A stretch of 15,737 bases of DNA, taken from an uncultured Bacilli bacterium (GTDB taxonomy: Bacteria; Bacillota_I; Bacilli_A; RF39; UBA660). Below are positions 8,081-14,505 of this stretch, in pieces. Position 1 is the stretch's first letter; each line of letters starts with the position of its first letter. The stretch lies in contig CAKPNP010000026.1 in assembly GCA_934169415.1 (NCBI GenBank), positions 1 to 15,737 of the forward strand, read 5' to 3'. Both the position numbers and the translations under genes were made by a program. The notes beneath the pieces are model-generated. The model was not told the DNA's origin. It searched no databases and saw nothing but the letters and a program-made list of their open reading frames with translations.

Positions 8081-8857
8081 TTATTTAAGCACTAATTTTT
8101 TAGTATCACTTATACAATCAAAATCATCTATTATTTCATCTAAATATGGGATATTTGATATATCACTTTTTTTATCTATAAATATTTTAACATATTTTTT
8201 TAAATTTTGTAATGTTTTAATATCTTTTGATATATGTTCACAATAATTAACATCTAAATATTTAATTTCTTCTTTATAAACTAAATAAATCATAGATAGC
8301 ATCATAGAAATTCTATCTAAGTTTTTAGATATATGAATATCTTCACCTCTATAATTAGATATATAATTATTTAATATATATGATATAAAAGGCGAACTAT
8401 AATTTTTATAAGTACAACCATCTATATCGCTAAACATAATATTAAAAGAATCATCTATTAAAATATTATCAAAAGACAAATCTTCATATATTATCTGATT
8501 ATTGTGTATTTCTTTTAAAATTACACTAACCCTTTTTATTATATCAAATAAAATGGCATAGTCTATCTTTTTATCAAAATAATCATTTAAATTGATTGAA
8601 TTTTTAAAATTATTCATAGTATAACCATATAAATTATTATCTTTAATAATTAAACCAGTAGGCAGTAATACTCCATTTATTTTAATTCCATCCATTTCAA
8701 GAAATTTTTTATACAAATTTCTTTTTTCATACGGAAATAAACCATTTATTATCTTTATACATTCATCTCCATTTTCGTACACAGTACTTGTAGTTCCCTG
8801 TATTTCACTTTTCTTTAGTAAACTAAAATCTATATCATTATAATTTATTTTATTCAT
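8081..8857 (-). CDS. Eukaryotic-type protein-kinase-fold protein, unknown substrate
   Basis: 258 residues with a recognisable kinase-fold signature. ECIKII (32-37) supplies a likely ATP-binding Lys35, and FLEMDG gives a possible partner Glu54. The catalytic loop is IIYEDLSFDNILID (122-135), with Asp126 and Asn131 and with YED in place of HRD. SDIDG (143-147) stands for DFG with Asp144. The glycine-rich loop is degenerate (GTTSTVY). No transmembrane segment, signal peptide or extracellular sensor domain is visible, so it is probably a soluble cytoplasmic kinase or an aminoglycoside-phosphotransferase-like small-molecule kinase. ATG at 8857 with AAGGAAG upstream. It is the first gene of an operon with the thymidylate-kinase-like gene and has its own promoter. 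I do not recognise a named family. Confidence 0.65.
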   Translation of the reverse strand: MNKINYNDIDFSLLKKSEIQGTTSTVYENGDECIKIINGLFPYEKRNLYKKFLEMDGIKINGVLLPTGLIIKDNNLYGYTMNNFKNSINLNDYFDKKIDYAILFDIIKRVSVILKEIHNNQIIYEDLSFDNILIDDSFNIMFSDIDGCTYKNYSSPFISYILNNYISNYRGEDIHISKNLDRISMMLSMIYLVYKEEIKYLDVNYCEHISKDIKTLQNLKKYVKIFIDKKSDISNIPYLDEIIDDFDCISDTKKLVLK

Positions 8858-8888
8858 AATATACTTCCTTCATCTAATCAGTTATATT

Positions 8889-8917
8889 ATAATATTCTAA
8901 AAGTGTTTTAAAGTCAA
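8889..8917 (-). promoter_or_regulatory. Sigma-A promoter of the kinase-like/tmk-like operon
   Basis: TTGACT (8912-8917), exactly 17 bases, then TATTAT (8889-8894), 32 bases upstream of the ATG. Both boxes match 5/6. Confidence 0.65.
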
Positions 8918-8933
8918 CTATAATTTAAATTAA

Positions 8934-8967
8934 ATAAAAATTTCTAAAACAAGAGAATTTTAAGAAA
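8934..8967 (-). terminator. Possible second terminator after tRNA-Leu
   Basis: TTTCTTAAAA pairs with TTTTAGAAA (one bulged base) across an 8-base loop. It is followed on the minus strand by TTTTTATTT. It lies downstream of the stronger hairpin at 8983-9011. Confidence 0.4.
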
Positions 8968-8982
8968 ATTAATAAATAATGG

Positions 8983-9011
8983 TAACAAAAAAACCTTATA
9001 AAATAAGGTTT
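8983..9011 (-). terminator. Terminator of tRNA-Leu
   Basis: AAACCTTAT and ATAAGGTTT form a perfect 9-bp stem with a 3-base loop (8991-9011). A T-rich tail follows on the minus strand. It begins 11 bases after the encoded CCA. Confidence 0.85.
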
Positions 9012-9022
9012 AATTAACAAGT

Positions 9023-9111
9023 TGGTGCCTAAGGCCGGACTTGAACCGGCACGGGATTTGACTCCCGCAGGATTTTAAGTCCTGTGCGTCTACCAATTTC
9101 GCCACTCAGGC
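9023..9111 (-). tRNA. tRNA-Leu(UAA)
   Basis: 89-nt class II tRNA with acceptor GCCTGAG/CTTAGGC (one G-T pair), discriminator A and encoded CCA. The anticodon stem-loop is CAGGA-CTTAAAA-TCCTG, anticodon TAA. The long variable arm GCGGGAGTCAAATCCCGT is typical of tRNA-Leu. UUA is expected to be the dominant Leu codon in this AT-rich genome. Confidence 0.97.
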
Positions 9112-9113
9112 AC

Positions 9114-9132
9114 ATGTCATTTCTAATGACAT
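9114..9132. promoter_or_regulatory. Perfect inverted repeat in the tRNA-Leu leader
   Basis: ATGTCATT-3 bases-AATGACAT, an 8-bp perfect palindrome, lies between the predicted start point (~9131) and the mature tRNA 5' end (9111). It could be an operator at +1 or a hairpin at the 5' end of the pre-tRNA. There is no T-run, so it does not look like a terminator. Confidence 0.5.
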
Positions 9133-9137
9133 TTATA

Positions 9138-9166
9138 ATTATATACTAATAATTCTATTTTGACAA
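9138..9166 (-). promoter_or_regulatory. Sigma-A promoter of tRNA-Leu
   Basis: TTGTCA (9161-9166), exactly 17 bases, then a perfect TATAAT (9138-9143), 26 bases before the tRNA 5' end. Confidence 0.8.
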
Positions 9167-9183
9167 TAGTTTTTTATAAAAAT

Positions 9184-9699
9184 TTAATTTTTTTTAACTA
9201 CTTTAGCCTTTATGCCAACTACAGTAGAATTACTTTCTATATTATCTATTACAACACTATTTGCACCGATCTTAACATTTGAACCTATAGTAATATTCCC
9301 AAGAACTTTAGCACCACTACCTATAATTACATTTGATCCTATATTAGGATGTCTTTTAAAAGTATTTTCTTTTAGTGTAGAACCTAGAGTTACGCCTTGA
9401 AATATTACTACATTATCTCCTATTACACACGTTTCACCAATTACGACACCAAATCCATGATCTATAAATAAGTTTTTACCAATTACTGCTCCAGGATGTA
9501 TTTCAATACCAGTTTTTCTTTTAGCATGTTCCATAATACATCTAGATATATAATAGAACTTCCTTAAATAGAAAAATCTTGATATATGATAATATATTAT
9601 TGCTTTTACACCAGGATATAATAAAAACTCAAAATTTCCTTTAAATGAAGGATCATTTAGTTTTATAAATTGTTTTAAATCTTTTAAATATTTAAACAT
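9184..9699 (-). CDS. cysE: Serine O-acetyltransferase
   Basis: 171-residue left-handed beta-helix acetyltransferase. The family transfers acetyl from acetyl-CoA to L-serine to give O-acetylserine, the first step of cysteine synthesis in the cytoplasm. Residues 1-~60 are a short helical domain. Hexapeptide repeats follow from ~64. IDHGFGVVIGET (79-90) carries the catalytic Asp-His pair (80-81), and GVTLGSTLKE (102-111) and KRHP are family blocks. It is a short form (B. subtilis about 217, E. coli 273 residues). An earlier ATG at 9726 lacks a ribosome binding site and lies inside a hairpin. The ATG at 9699 has AGGTGA four bases upstream and was chosen. It follows the TtcA-like gene by 56 bases, in a sulfur-related cluster. 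No cysK is visible in the window. Confidence 0.93.
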   Translation of the reverse strand: MFKYLKDLKQFIKLNDPSFKGNFEFLLYPGVKAIIYYHISRFFYLRKFYYISRCIMEHAKRKTGIEIHPGAVIGKNLFIDHGFGVVIGETCVIGDNVVIFQGVTLGSTLKENTFKRHPNIGSNVIIGSGAKVLGNITIGSNVKIGANSVVIDNIESNSTVVGIKAKVVKKN

Positions 9700-9707
9700 A
9701 ATATCAC

Positions 9708-9733
9708 CTATTTTATAAGTATTCATAAAATAG
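9708..9733 (-). promoter_or_regulatory. Hairpin abutting the cysE ribosome binding site
   Basis: CTATTTTAT (minus 9733-9725) pairs perfectly over 9 bp with ATAAAATAG (9716-9708) across an 8-base loop. The last G of the 3' arm is the first G of the AGGTGA ribosome binding site. It could tune cysE translation or stabilise the downstream message. It has no following T-run. Confidence 0.45.
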
Positions 9734-9755
9734 TTATTTGATAATTACATATATT

Positions 9756-10592
9756 CTATTTATCATAATTATCTAAAAAGCTTGTGTAAATTCCATCTTT
9801 TTTAGTTCCTAAAACACAATTCAAATTTATATTATCCATACTTTTAAAAATATTATAATCTATATTAGGATTTATTTTTCTCAAATTTTTAATTAATTCT
9901 TTTATTTCTTTTCTCTTACTTGTACCATCATTTATTAATGAACAGCCTTCAGTAAATCTACAGGCACAATTTATAAAAGTTAAATCATTAAAATTTCTAA
10001 ATGAAATTATATCTTGTTCTCTTACCAAATAAAGGGGTCTAATAAGTTCAATTCCACTAAAATTTTCACTATGTAATTTTGGCATCATAGTTTTTATTTC
10101 GGATGAATAAAACATAGAAAGTAATGTAGTTTCTATAACATCATCAAAATGATGACCTAAAGCTATTTTATTACAACCTAACTCTTTTGCTTTACTATAT
10201 AAATATCCCCTTCTCATTCTAGCACATAAATAACAAGGGCTTTTAGAATCTATAGTAGAAACTACATCAAAAATATCACTTTCAAAAATTTCTATTGGAA
10301 CATTCAATGTTTTAGCATTATCAATTATAAAATTTCTATTATAATCATTGTATCCTGGATCCATTACTACATATCGTGCATTAAAATTTACTTTACCATG
10401 TCTTTTTAATTCTTGTATACATTTAGCAAGTAAAAATGAATCCTTACCGCCACTTATACAAACCATTATATTATCATTTTCTTCAATAAGTTTATATTCC
10501 TGGATAGCTTTAATAAACTTGCTCCATATTTCTTTACGATATTTTTTTATAATACTTTTTTCTATCTCTTTATACTTTTCCACAGTCTTCAT
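9756..10592 (-). CDS. TtcA-family tRNA thiolation protein (PP-loop ATPase)
   Basis: 278-residue cytosolic PP-loop ATP pyrophosphatase. The N-terminal helices are followed by the P-loop-like SGGKDS (47-52), VMDPGY (77-81), the CxxC of SPCYLCARMRRG (Cys120, Cys123), GHHFDD (146-151) and CACRF (Cys209, Cys211). A PP-loop with CxxC and a later Cys is the TtcA/TtuA-type arrangement. In those proteins three cysteines can hold an Fe-S cluster and the base (C32 in TtcA) is adenylated and thiolated. The Firmicutes branch is less well characterised, so the target base is uncertain. It overlaps the 3' end of the cysteine desulfurase gene by 23 bases. The start chosen is the ATG at 10592 (AAGGAG lies very close). 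It matches the N-terminus I recall for relatives, MKT...IEKSIIKKYRKE. Stop is TAG. Confidence 0.82.
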   Translation of the reverse strand: MKTVEKYKEIEKSIIKKYRKEIWSKFIKAIQEYKLIEENDNIMVCISGGKDSFLLAKCIQELKRHGKVNFNARYVVMDPGYNDYNRNFIIDNAKTLNVPIEIFESDIFDVVSTIDSKSPCYLCARMRRGYLYSKAKELGCNKIALGHHFDDVIETTLLSMFYSSEIKTMMPKLHSENFSGIELIRPLYLVREQDIISFRNFNDLTFINCACRFTEGCSLINDGTSKRKEIKELIKNLRKINPNIDYNIFKSMDNINLNCVLGTKKDGIYTSFLDNYDK

Positions 10593-11703
10593 ACTCCTTA
10601 TAAATAATATCAAATACTCTTAAGAACTCATTTATTTCTTCTTTTGTTGTTAAATGGGACAGACTAACTCTTATAGAGGTAGATGATAAAATTTTATCTT
10701 TAGTTAAAGCATACACTAATTTTGAAGGTGTTTCAATAGGACAGCAAGATGTTTTTGTAGAAACATATATATTATAATCTTCTAGTTTTTTTTGTAAATC
10801 TATTGATTTTATACCTTTTACACTGAAATTAATTGTATGTGGAATCGAAGCATCAGTATTATTTATATGTACATTTTTATATTTTTTTAATTCTTGTTTT
10901 AATATTTCACTTAGTTCTTTTATGTAATCATATCTATTAGATAAATTTTCAACCGCAATTTCTAAGGCTAATTTTAAGGATACTATAGAAGCAGTATCAG
11001 GCGTACCACTTCTATAGATTGTTAAAGATTTCCCACCATTTATTTGCGGCGTTAAACTAATATCTTTTTTCTTAATTACAATTCCTATTCCATTTAAGCC
11101 ATAAAACTTATGTGGAGTTATAGTTACTAAGTCAACATTATTAAAATTTGTACTAATTTTTCCAACTGCTTGAGAAGCATCGGTATGGAAAACACAATTA
11201 GGATATTCCCTTAATATTTCACCTATAGCTTCTATAGGTTGTTTTAATCCTATTTCACTATCAACATAGCAAACACTTACTAAAATAGTATCATCTCTTA
11301 ATAAATTCTTTAATGCAGTAATATCTATTAAGCCATCTTTATTTACCGGAATTAATTCTACTTCAAACCCACGTTCTTGAAAATATGTACTAGCTGATAC
11401 TATAGAATTATGTTCTAAAGCACTAATTAGTATGTGTTTACCTCTATTTTTATATCTTTCACAAATTCCTTTTATAACTAGATTATTAGATTCAGAAGCA
11501 CCACTTGTATATATTATTTCACAAGGTAAAACGCCTAAAATAGAAGCTATATTATTAGTAGAATCATCTATTAAATTTCTAGCTTCAATACCTAATTTAT
11601 GACTTGAATTAGGGTTTGCATAATATTTTAATACTGTATCATAATATAGGTCTAATACCTTTTTATCTACTGGTGTAGATGCTGCATAATCTAAATAAAT
11701 CAT
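10570..11703 (-). CDS. Cysteine desulfurase, NifS/IscS family
   Basis: 377-residue PLP-dependent enzyme that converts cysteine to alanine and leaves a persulfide on its active-site cysteine for transfer to acceptors. Motifs: YLDYAAST (3-10), TSGASESNN (66-74), LEHNS with His98, HTDASQAVGK (Asp175, Gln178) and the PLP lysine in TITPHKFYG (Lys199). The catalytic loop is TKTSCCPIETPS with Cys320 (a second Cys follows at 321). RVSLSHLTT is at 345-353. Family members usually have NNE(I/T)G where this protein has DSEIG (148-152). ATG at 11703 with a near-perfect AAGGAGGT. It overlaps the TtcA-like gene, so it is the likely sulfur donor for that enzyme. No IscU/SufU scaffold gene is adjacent. Confidence 0.93.
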   Translation of the reverse strand: MIYLDYAASTPVDKKVLDLYYDTVLKYYANPNSSHKLGIEARNLIDDSTNNIASILGVLPCEIIYTSGASESNNLVIKGICERYKNRGKHILISALEHNSIVSASTYFQERGFEVELIPVNKDGLIDITALKNLLRDDTILVSVCYVDSEIGLKQPIEAIGEILREYPNCVFHTDASQAVGKISTNFNNVDLVTITPHKFYGLNGIGIVIKKKDISLTPQINGGKSLTIYRSGTPDTASIVSLKLALEIAVENLSNRYDYIKELSEILKQELKKYKNVHINNTDASIPHTINFSVKGIKSIDLQKKLEDYNIYVSTKTSCCPIETPSKLVYALTKDKILSSTSIRVSLSHLTTKEEINEFLRVFDIIYKEYEDCGKV

Positions 11704-11779
11704 AATACCTCCTTATATAACTTAAAAAAAGTTCATATCTATTTTTTATCTTTTGTTATTATATTAAAAAATAAAAATG

Positions 11780-11815
11780 GAATAAACAAAATAAAACCTT
11801 TGATAAACAAAGGTT
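11780..11815 (-). terminator. Terminator of tRNA-Ser(GCU)
   Basis: AACCTTTG and CAAAGGTT form a perfect 8-bp stem with a 5-base loop (11795-11815). A T-rich tail follows on the minus strand. It begins 12 bases after the encoded CCA. Confidence 0.82.
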
Positions 11816-11827
11816 AATAATCAATTA

Positions 11828-11918
11828 TGGCGGAGTAGAAAGGATTTGAACCTTCGCGCCAGTTTCCCGACCTACACCCTTAGCAGGGGCGCCTCTTCAG
11901 CCTCTTGAGTACTACTCC
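11828..11918 (-). tRNA. tRNA-Ser(GCU)
   Basis: 91-nt class II tRNA with acceptor GGAGTAG/CTACTCC, discriminator G and encoded CCA. The anticodon loop is CTGCTAA, anticodon GCT (AGC/AGU codons). It carries the long variable arm of tRNA-Ser. It stands alone between the sporulation locus and the sulfur cluster. Confidence 0.97.
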
Positions 11919-11934
11919 AAAACACTACAAACTA

Positions 11935-11963
11935 ATGATACTATATTTTTATCAATATTGCAA
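11935..11963 (-). promoter_or_regulatory. Candidate promoter of tRNA-Ser(GCU)
   Basis: TTGCAA (11958-11963), 17 bases, then TATCAT (11935-11940), 16 bases before the tRNA 5' end. The boxes match 4/6 and 5/6. Read-through from spoVAE is also possible, because the gap shows only a weak AT-only hairpin before the T-run near 11975. Confidence 0.5.
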
Positions 11964-11998
11964 CTAAAATTACAAAAAAAGACAAAATTTTATTAAAA

Positions 11999-12349
11999 TT
12001 AGTCTTTAGGTTTAAATATAAATGATAAGAAAAATGAAAATACTATAGCAGCAGTTATACCTGATGCAGTTAAATTAAACATACCTGTCATAAGTCCCAT
12101 TACCCCTACATCACTTGCTTTTGTCATAGCACCATGAATTAATAAATGTCCGAAGCTTGTAATAGGCACTAACGCTCCTGCTCCTGCCCATAATATTATT
12201 TTATCATATATATTAAATATATCTAAAAATGAACCTACAACAACAAATAATGTAGTAATATGACCTGGCGTTAATTTAGAATTATCTAATATCAGCTGTC
12301 CTATAAGACAAACAAAACCACAAAATAGAAATGAATTTAAATAAATCAT
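11999..12349 (-). CDS. spoVAE: Stage V sporulation protein AE (SpoVAEb type)
   Basis: 116-residue integral membrane protein, about four hydrophobic segments (~5-22, 30-47, 51-72, 95-113). SpoVA proteins sit in the spore inner membrane and move Ca-dipicolinate into the forespore and out at germination. The motif GALVPITSFGHLLIHGAM (58-75) is shared in diverged form with SpoVAC upstream (VPITGFAHAMMSA), as expected for these paralogues. Length equals the usual SpoVAEb. The ATG overlaps the spoVAD TGA by four bases (ATGA). Its GGAGGTGAT ribosome binding site lies within spoVAD, so translation is coupled. No spoVAEa or spoVAF follows; the next gene is a tRNA. Confidence 0.93.
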   Translation of the reverse strand: MIYLNSFLFCGFVCLIGQLILDNSKLTPGHITTLFVVVGSFLDIFNIYDKIILWAGAGALVPITSFGHLLIHGAMTKASDVGVMGLMTGMFNLTASGITAAIVFSFFLSFIFKPKD

Positions 12350-13335
12350 TCTATCACCTCCAAACTTACTGCATGTGAAATAGCAGGAATTGTTGATTTT
12401 TCATTAACTAAAGTAGGACTCATCAAAGCACCAGTTGCAACTAATAATACTCTGTTTAATTCCCCTTTTCTCATTTTATCAAATATATAACTATAAGTAA
12501 CTAAAGGTGCACATGCTGGACCAGATGCGCCAGCATAAACAGGTTGATTTTTAAGATCATATATCATAGTTCCACAATCATTATAATTATCTAATTTAAT
12601 ATTGTACTCATTATATATATATTCTCTTAATATATCTTTTCCATACATTCCTAAATCACCCGTTAAAACTAAATCATAATATCCTATTTCTCTTTTTGTA
12701 TCATTTAAATGATCATTTATTACTTTAGCTGCAGCAGGGGCCATAACTGCTCCCATATGATATACATCCTTTATTCCTAAATCAACTACAGTACCAAGTG
12801 TTGCAGATTCAATTCTAATTCCTTTTTTTTCTCCTGACAATAAAGCACTTGCACCACCAGTTGATGTAAATGTAGTTGTTTTTCTTTTTGGGCCACCATA
12901 TTCAACAGGATATCTAAATTGTTTTTCAGCCGCATTATTATGTGAAGAAGTTGCAGTAATTACATTTCTTGCTTGTTTTGCTTCTATCATATTCGATCCA
13001 ATAATTAAGCCTAATGTTGATGTTGAACAAGCAGAATATATTCCAATAAGTGGTATTCCAAGAGTTAAAGCAGCATAATTTGTTGCAGTTAATTGATTAG
13101 ATAAATCCCCTGAAACTAGTACATCAATATCTGACTTAATTTTATTAGACTTATTTAGTAACATACTAACGGATTCTTCTATTAATTTAGACTCAGCATT
13201 TTCCCATGTTTTTGTACCAAAATATAAATCATTATAACTTTTATCAAAATATTTAGATAAAGGTCCATTTGATTCATATGGTCCTGTTATAGTAGCTGTT
13301 TCATTTATATAAACATTATTATATCTAAAAGTCAT
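12346..13335 (-). CDS. spoVAD: Stage V sporulation protein AD
   Basis: 329-residue soluble, thiolase-fold SpoVA component. The family sits at the outer face of the spore inner membrane and binds dipicolinic acid. Recognisable blocks: NETATITGPYESNGPLSKYF (11-30), GIYSACSTSTLGL (98-110), TATSSHNNAAEKQFRYPVEY (127-146), FTSTGGASALL, VMAPAAA, LTGDLGMYG and GASGPACAP. Length is normal (B. subtilis about 338). ATG at 13335. The GGGAGGG ribosome binding site is formed by the last codons of spoVAC, and the stop and start are one base apart. Stop is TGA, overlapping the spoVAE ATG. Confidence 0.97.
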   Translation of the reverse strand: MTFRYNNVYINETATITGPYESNGPLSKYFDKSYNDLYFGTKTWENAESKLIEESVSMLLNKSNKIKSDIDVLVSGDLSNQLTATNYAALTLGIPLIGIYSACSTSTLGLIIGSNMIEAKQARNVITATSSHNNAAEKQFRYPVEYGGPKRKTTTFTSTGGASALLSGEKKGIRIESATLGTVVDLGIKDVYHMGAVMAPAAAKVINDHLNDTKREIGYYDLVLTGDLGMYGKDILREYIYNEYNIKLDNYNDCGTMIYDLKNQPVYAGASGPACAPLVTYSYIFDKMRKGELNRVLLVATGALMSPTLVNEKSTIPAISHAVSLEVIE

Positions 13336-13336
13336 T

Positions 13337-13774
13337 TTACCCTCCCATTATTATTAATCTTAAAAGGCCAAAAACATAAGCACTTACAACACCAAATATT
13401 ATTACCGAACCTGATAATTTAAACATAGATGCACCTATTCCGGTAACAAGTCCTTCTTTTCTATACTCGAGTGCCGCACTCATCATAGCATGAGCAAAAC
13501 CAGTTATAGGAACAATTAATCCACATCTTGCAAAATTCACCCATTTATCAAAAAAGCCTAAACAAGTTAACAAACAACCTAAAAATACTAAAGTTACTAT
13601 CATAAGTATTGAAGCATCAGACGTAGATATATTAAATACATATGTATATATACTTAATAAAGCCTGTCCTAACATTCCCATAAACCCACCTACTATAAAC
13701 GCTATTAAAGCATTATATAAAACATTTTCTTTAGGTGTATATTTACTTACCAAATTTTTATATTTCTTATCCAT
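13337..13774 (-). CDS. spoVAC: Stage V sporulation protein AC
   Basis: 145-residue integral membrane protein, homologous to SpoVAC, which acts as a mechanosensitive channel component for Ca-dipicolinate release. It starts with a soluble MDKKYKNLVSKYTPKENVLY segment. Hydrophobic segments follow at ~21-45, 55-74, 84-102 and 118-143. The family motif VPITGFAHAMMSAALEYRKE lies at 88-107. ATG at 13774 with AGGAGG eight bases upstream. It is the first spoVA gene here; spoVAA and spoVAB, present between sigF and spoVAC in B. subtilis, are missing, as in many Clostridia. The 59-base gap after sigF holds a sigma-G-like promoter match. Confidence 0.96.
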   Translation of the reverse strand: MDKKYKNLVSKYTPKENVLYNALIAFIVGGFMGMLGQALLSIYTYVFNISTSDASILMIVTLVFLGCLLTCLGFFDKWVNFARCGLIVPITGFAHAMMSAALEYRKEGLVTGIGASMFKLSGSVIIFGVVSAYVFGLLRLIIMGG

Positions 13775-13793
13775 TAATAATTCCTCCTAAAGT

Positions 13794-13822
13794 TATTATG
13801 TAAATAAAATATTATTTTATAC
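13794..13822 (-). promoter_or_regulatory. Candidate sigma-G promoter of spoVAC-AD-AE
   Basis: GTATA (13818-13822), exactly 17 bases, then CATAATA (13794-13800) on the minus strand. This fits the forespore sigma-G pattern GnATR-N17/18-CATnnTA. spoVA is a sigma-G operon in B. subtilis. One caution is that initiation ~7 bases downstream would place the 5' end at the AGGAGG site. Confidence 0.45.
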
Positions 13823-13833
13823 AAAAAAATAAA

Positions 13834-14496
13834 CTATGCTACTAGTTTATCTTCTATTACATATTCTTTTCGCATTTTTACTAAAGCTTTAGCTTCTTTT
13901 CTGCATACTTGTACTTGTGAAATATTATACATTTCAGCTAATTCTTGTTGTGTATAATCATACATATATCTTTTTTCAATTAAATCTTTTTCAAAAGGCG
14001 TTAATTTGGATAATAAATCATTTAAAATTATCGTATCTAAAACATTTTCATTATCTGGTATTATATCACCTAAAGTGTTTTTAGCTTCATCATTAATATT
14101 TTTATCTATACTATAGATAATATTTGAACTATTAATTGCATCATTTATTATAAAAGATGGAACATCCAGGTAATTAGATAATTCTAAAACACTAGGTTCC
14201 CTCATAAGTTCTTGAGTTAATAAAATTTTAGCTTTTTCAATTTTTAAATTTAATATACGCATATTTCTTGGAATTTTAAGAGTTTTATTTTCACCAACTA
14301 ATTTTTTCATCTCACCTAATATATATGTGTATGCATAAGTCGTAAATTTAACATTCAACTCTTCATTATAGTTTTTATAAGCATTTATCATACCAATACA
14401 ACCTGCTTGATATAAATCATCAATACTACAATAATCTTTAAAATATTTAGCTATTGAATAAATTAATGCACTATTATTAACTATTAGTTCTTCCAT
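13834..14496 (-). CDS. sigF: RNA polymerase sporulation sigma factor, SigF-like
   Basis: 220-residue sigma-70 family factor that directs RNA polymerase to forespore genes. Region 2 is SIDDLYQAGCIGMINAY (24-40) plus VKFTTYAYTYILGEMKK (49-65). Region 3 contains KIPRNMR and LMREPSVLELSNYLDVPS (97-114). Region 4 has LTPFEKDLIEKRY (165-177) and a helix-turn-helix ending NISQVQVCRKEAKAL (191-205), close to B. subtilis SigF (GISQVQVSR). It is about 34 residues shorter at the N-terminus than B. subtilis SigF and lacks region 1.2. The ATG at 14496 has AAGGAGA, which overlaps the stop of the STAS gene. SigF rather than SigG is inferred from the position between spoIIAA and spoVA. Stop is TAG. Confidence 0.85.
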   Translation of the reverse strand: MEELIVNNSALIYSIAKYFKDYCSIDDLYQAGCIGMINAYKNYNEELNVKFTTYAYTYILGEMKKLVGENKTLKIPRNMRILNLKIEKAKILLTQELMREPSVLELSNYLDVPSFIINDAINSSNIIYSIDKNINDEAKNTLGDIIPDNENVLDTIILNDLLSKLTPFEKDLIEKRYMYDYTQQELAEMYNISQVQVCRKEAKALVKMRKEYVIEDKLVA

Positions 14497-14505
14497 ATTC
14501 TCTCC

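Noticed and set aside
11758..11763. Perfect TATAAT upstream of the cysteine desulfurase gene
   Set aside because: No -35 box at a suitable distance in a nearly pure AT stretch; not called as a promoter.
13801..13817. AT-only palindrome ATAAAA...TTTTAT in the sigF-spoVAC gap as a terminator
   Set aside because: Too weak and without a T-run after it. It coincides with the spacer of the sigma-G-like promoter.
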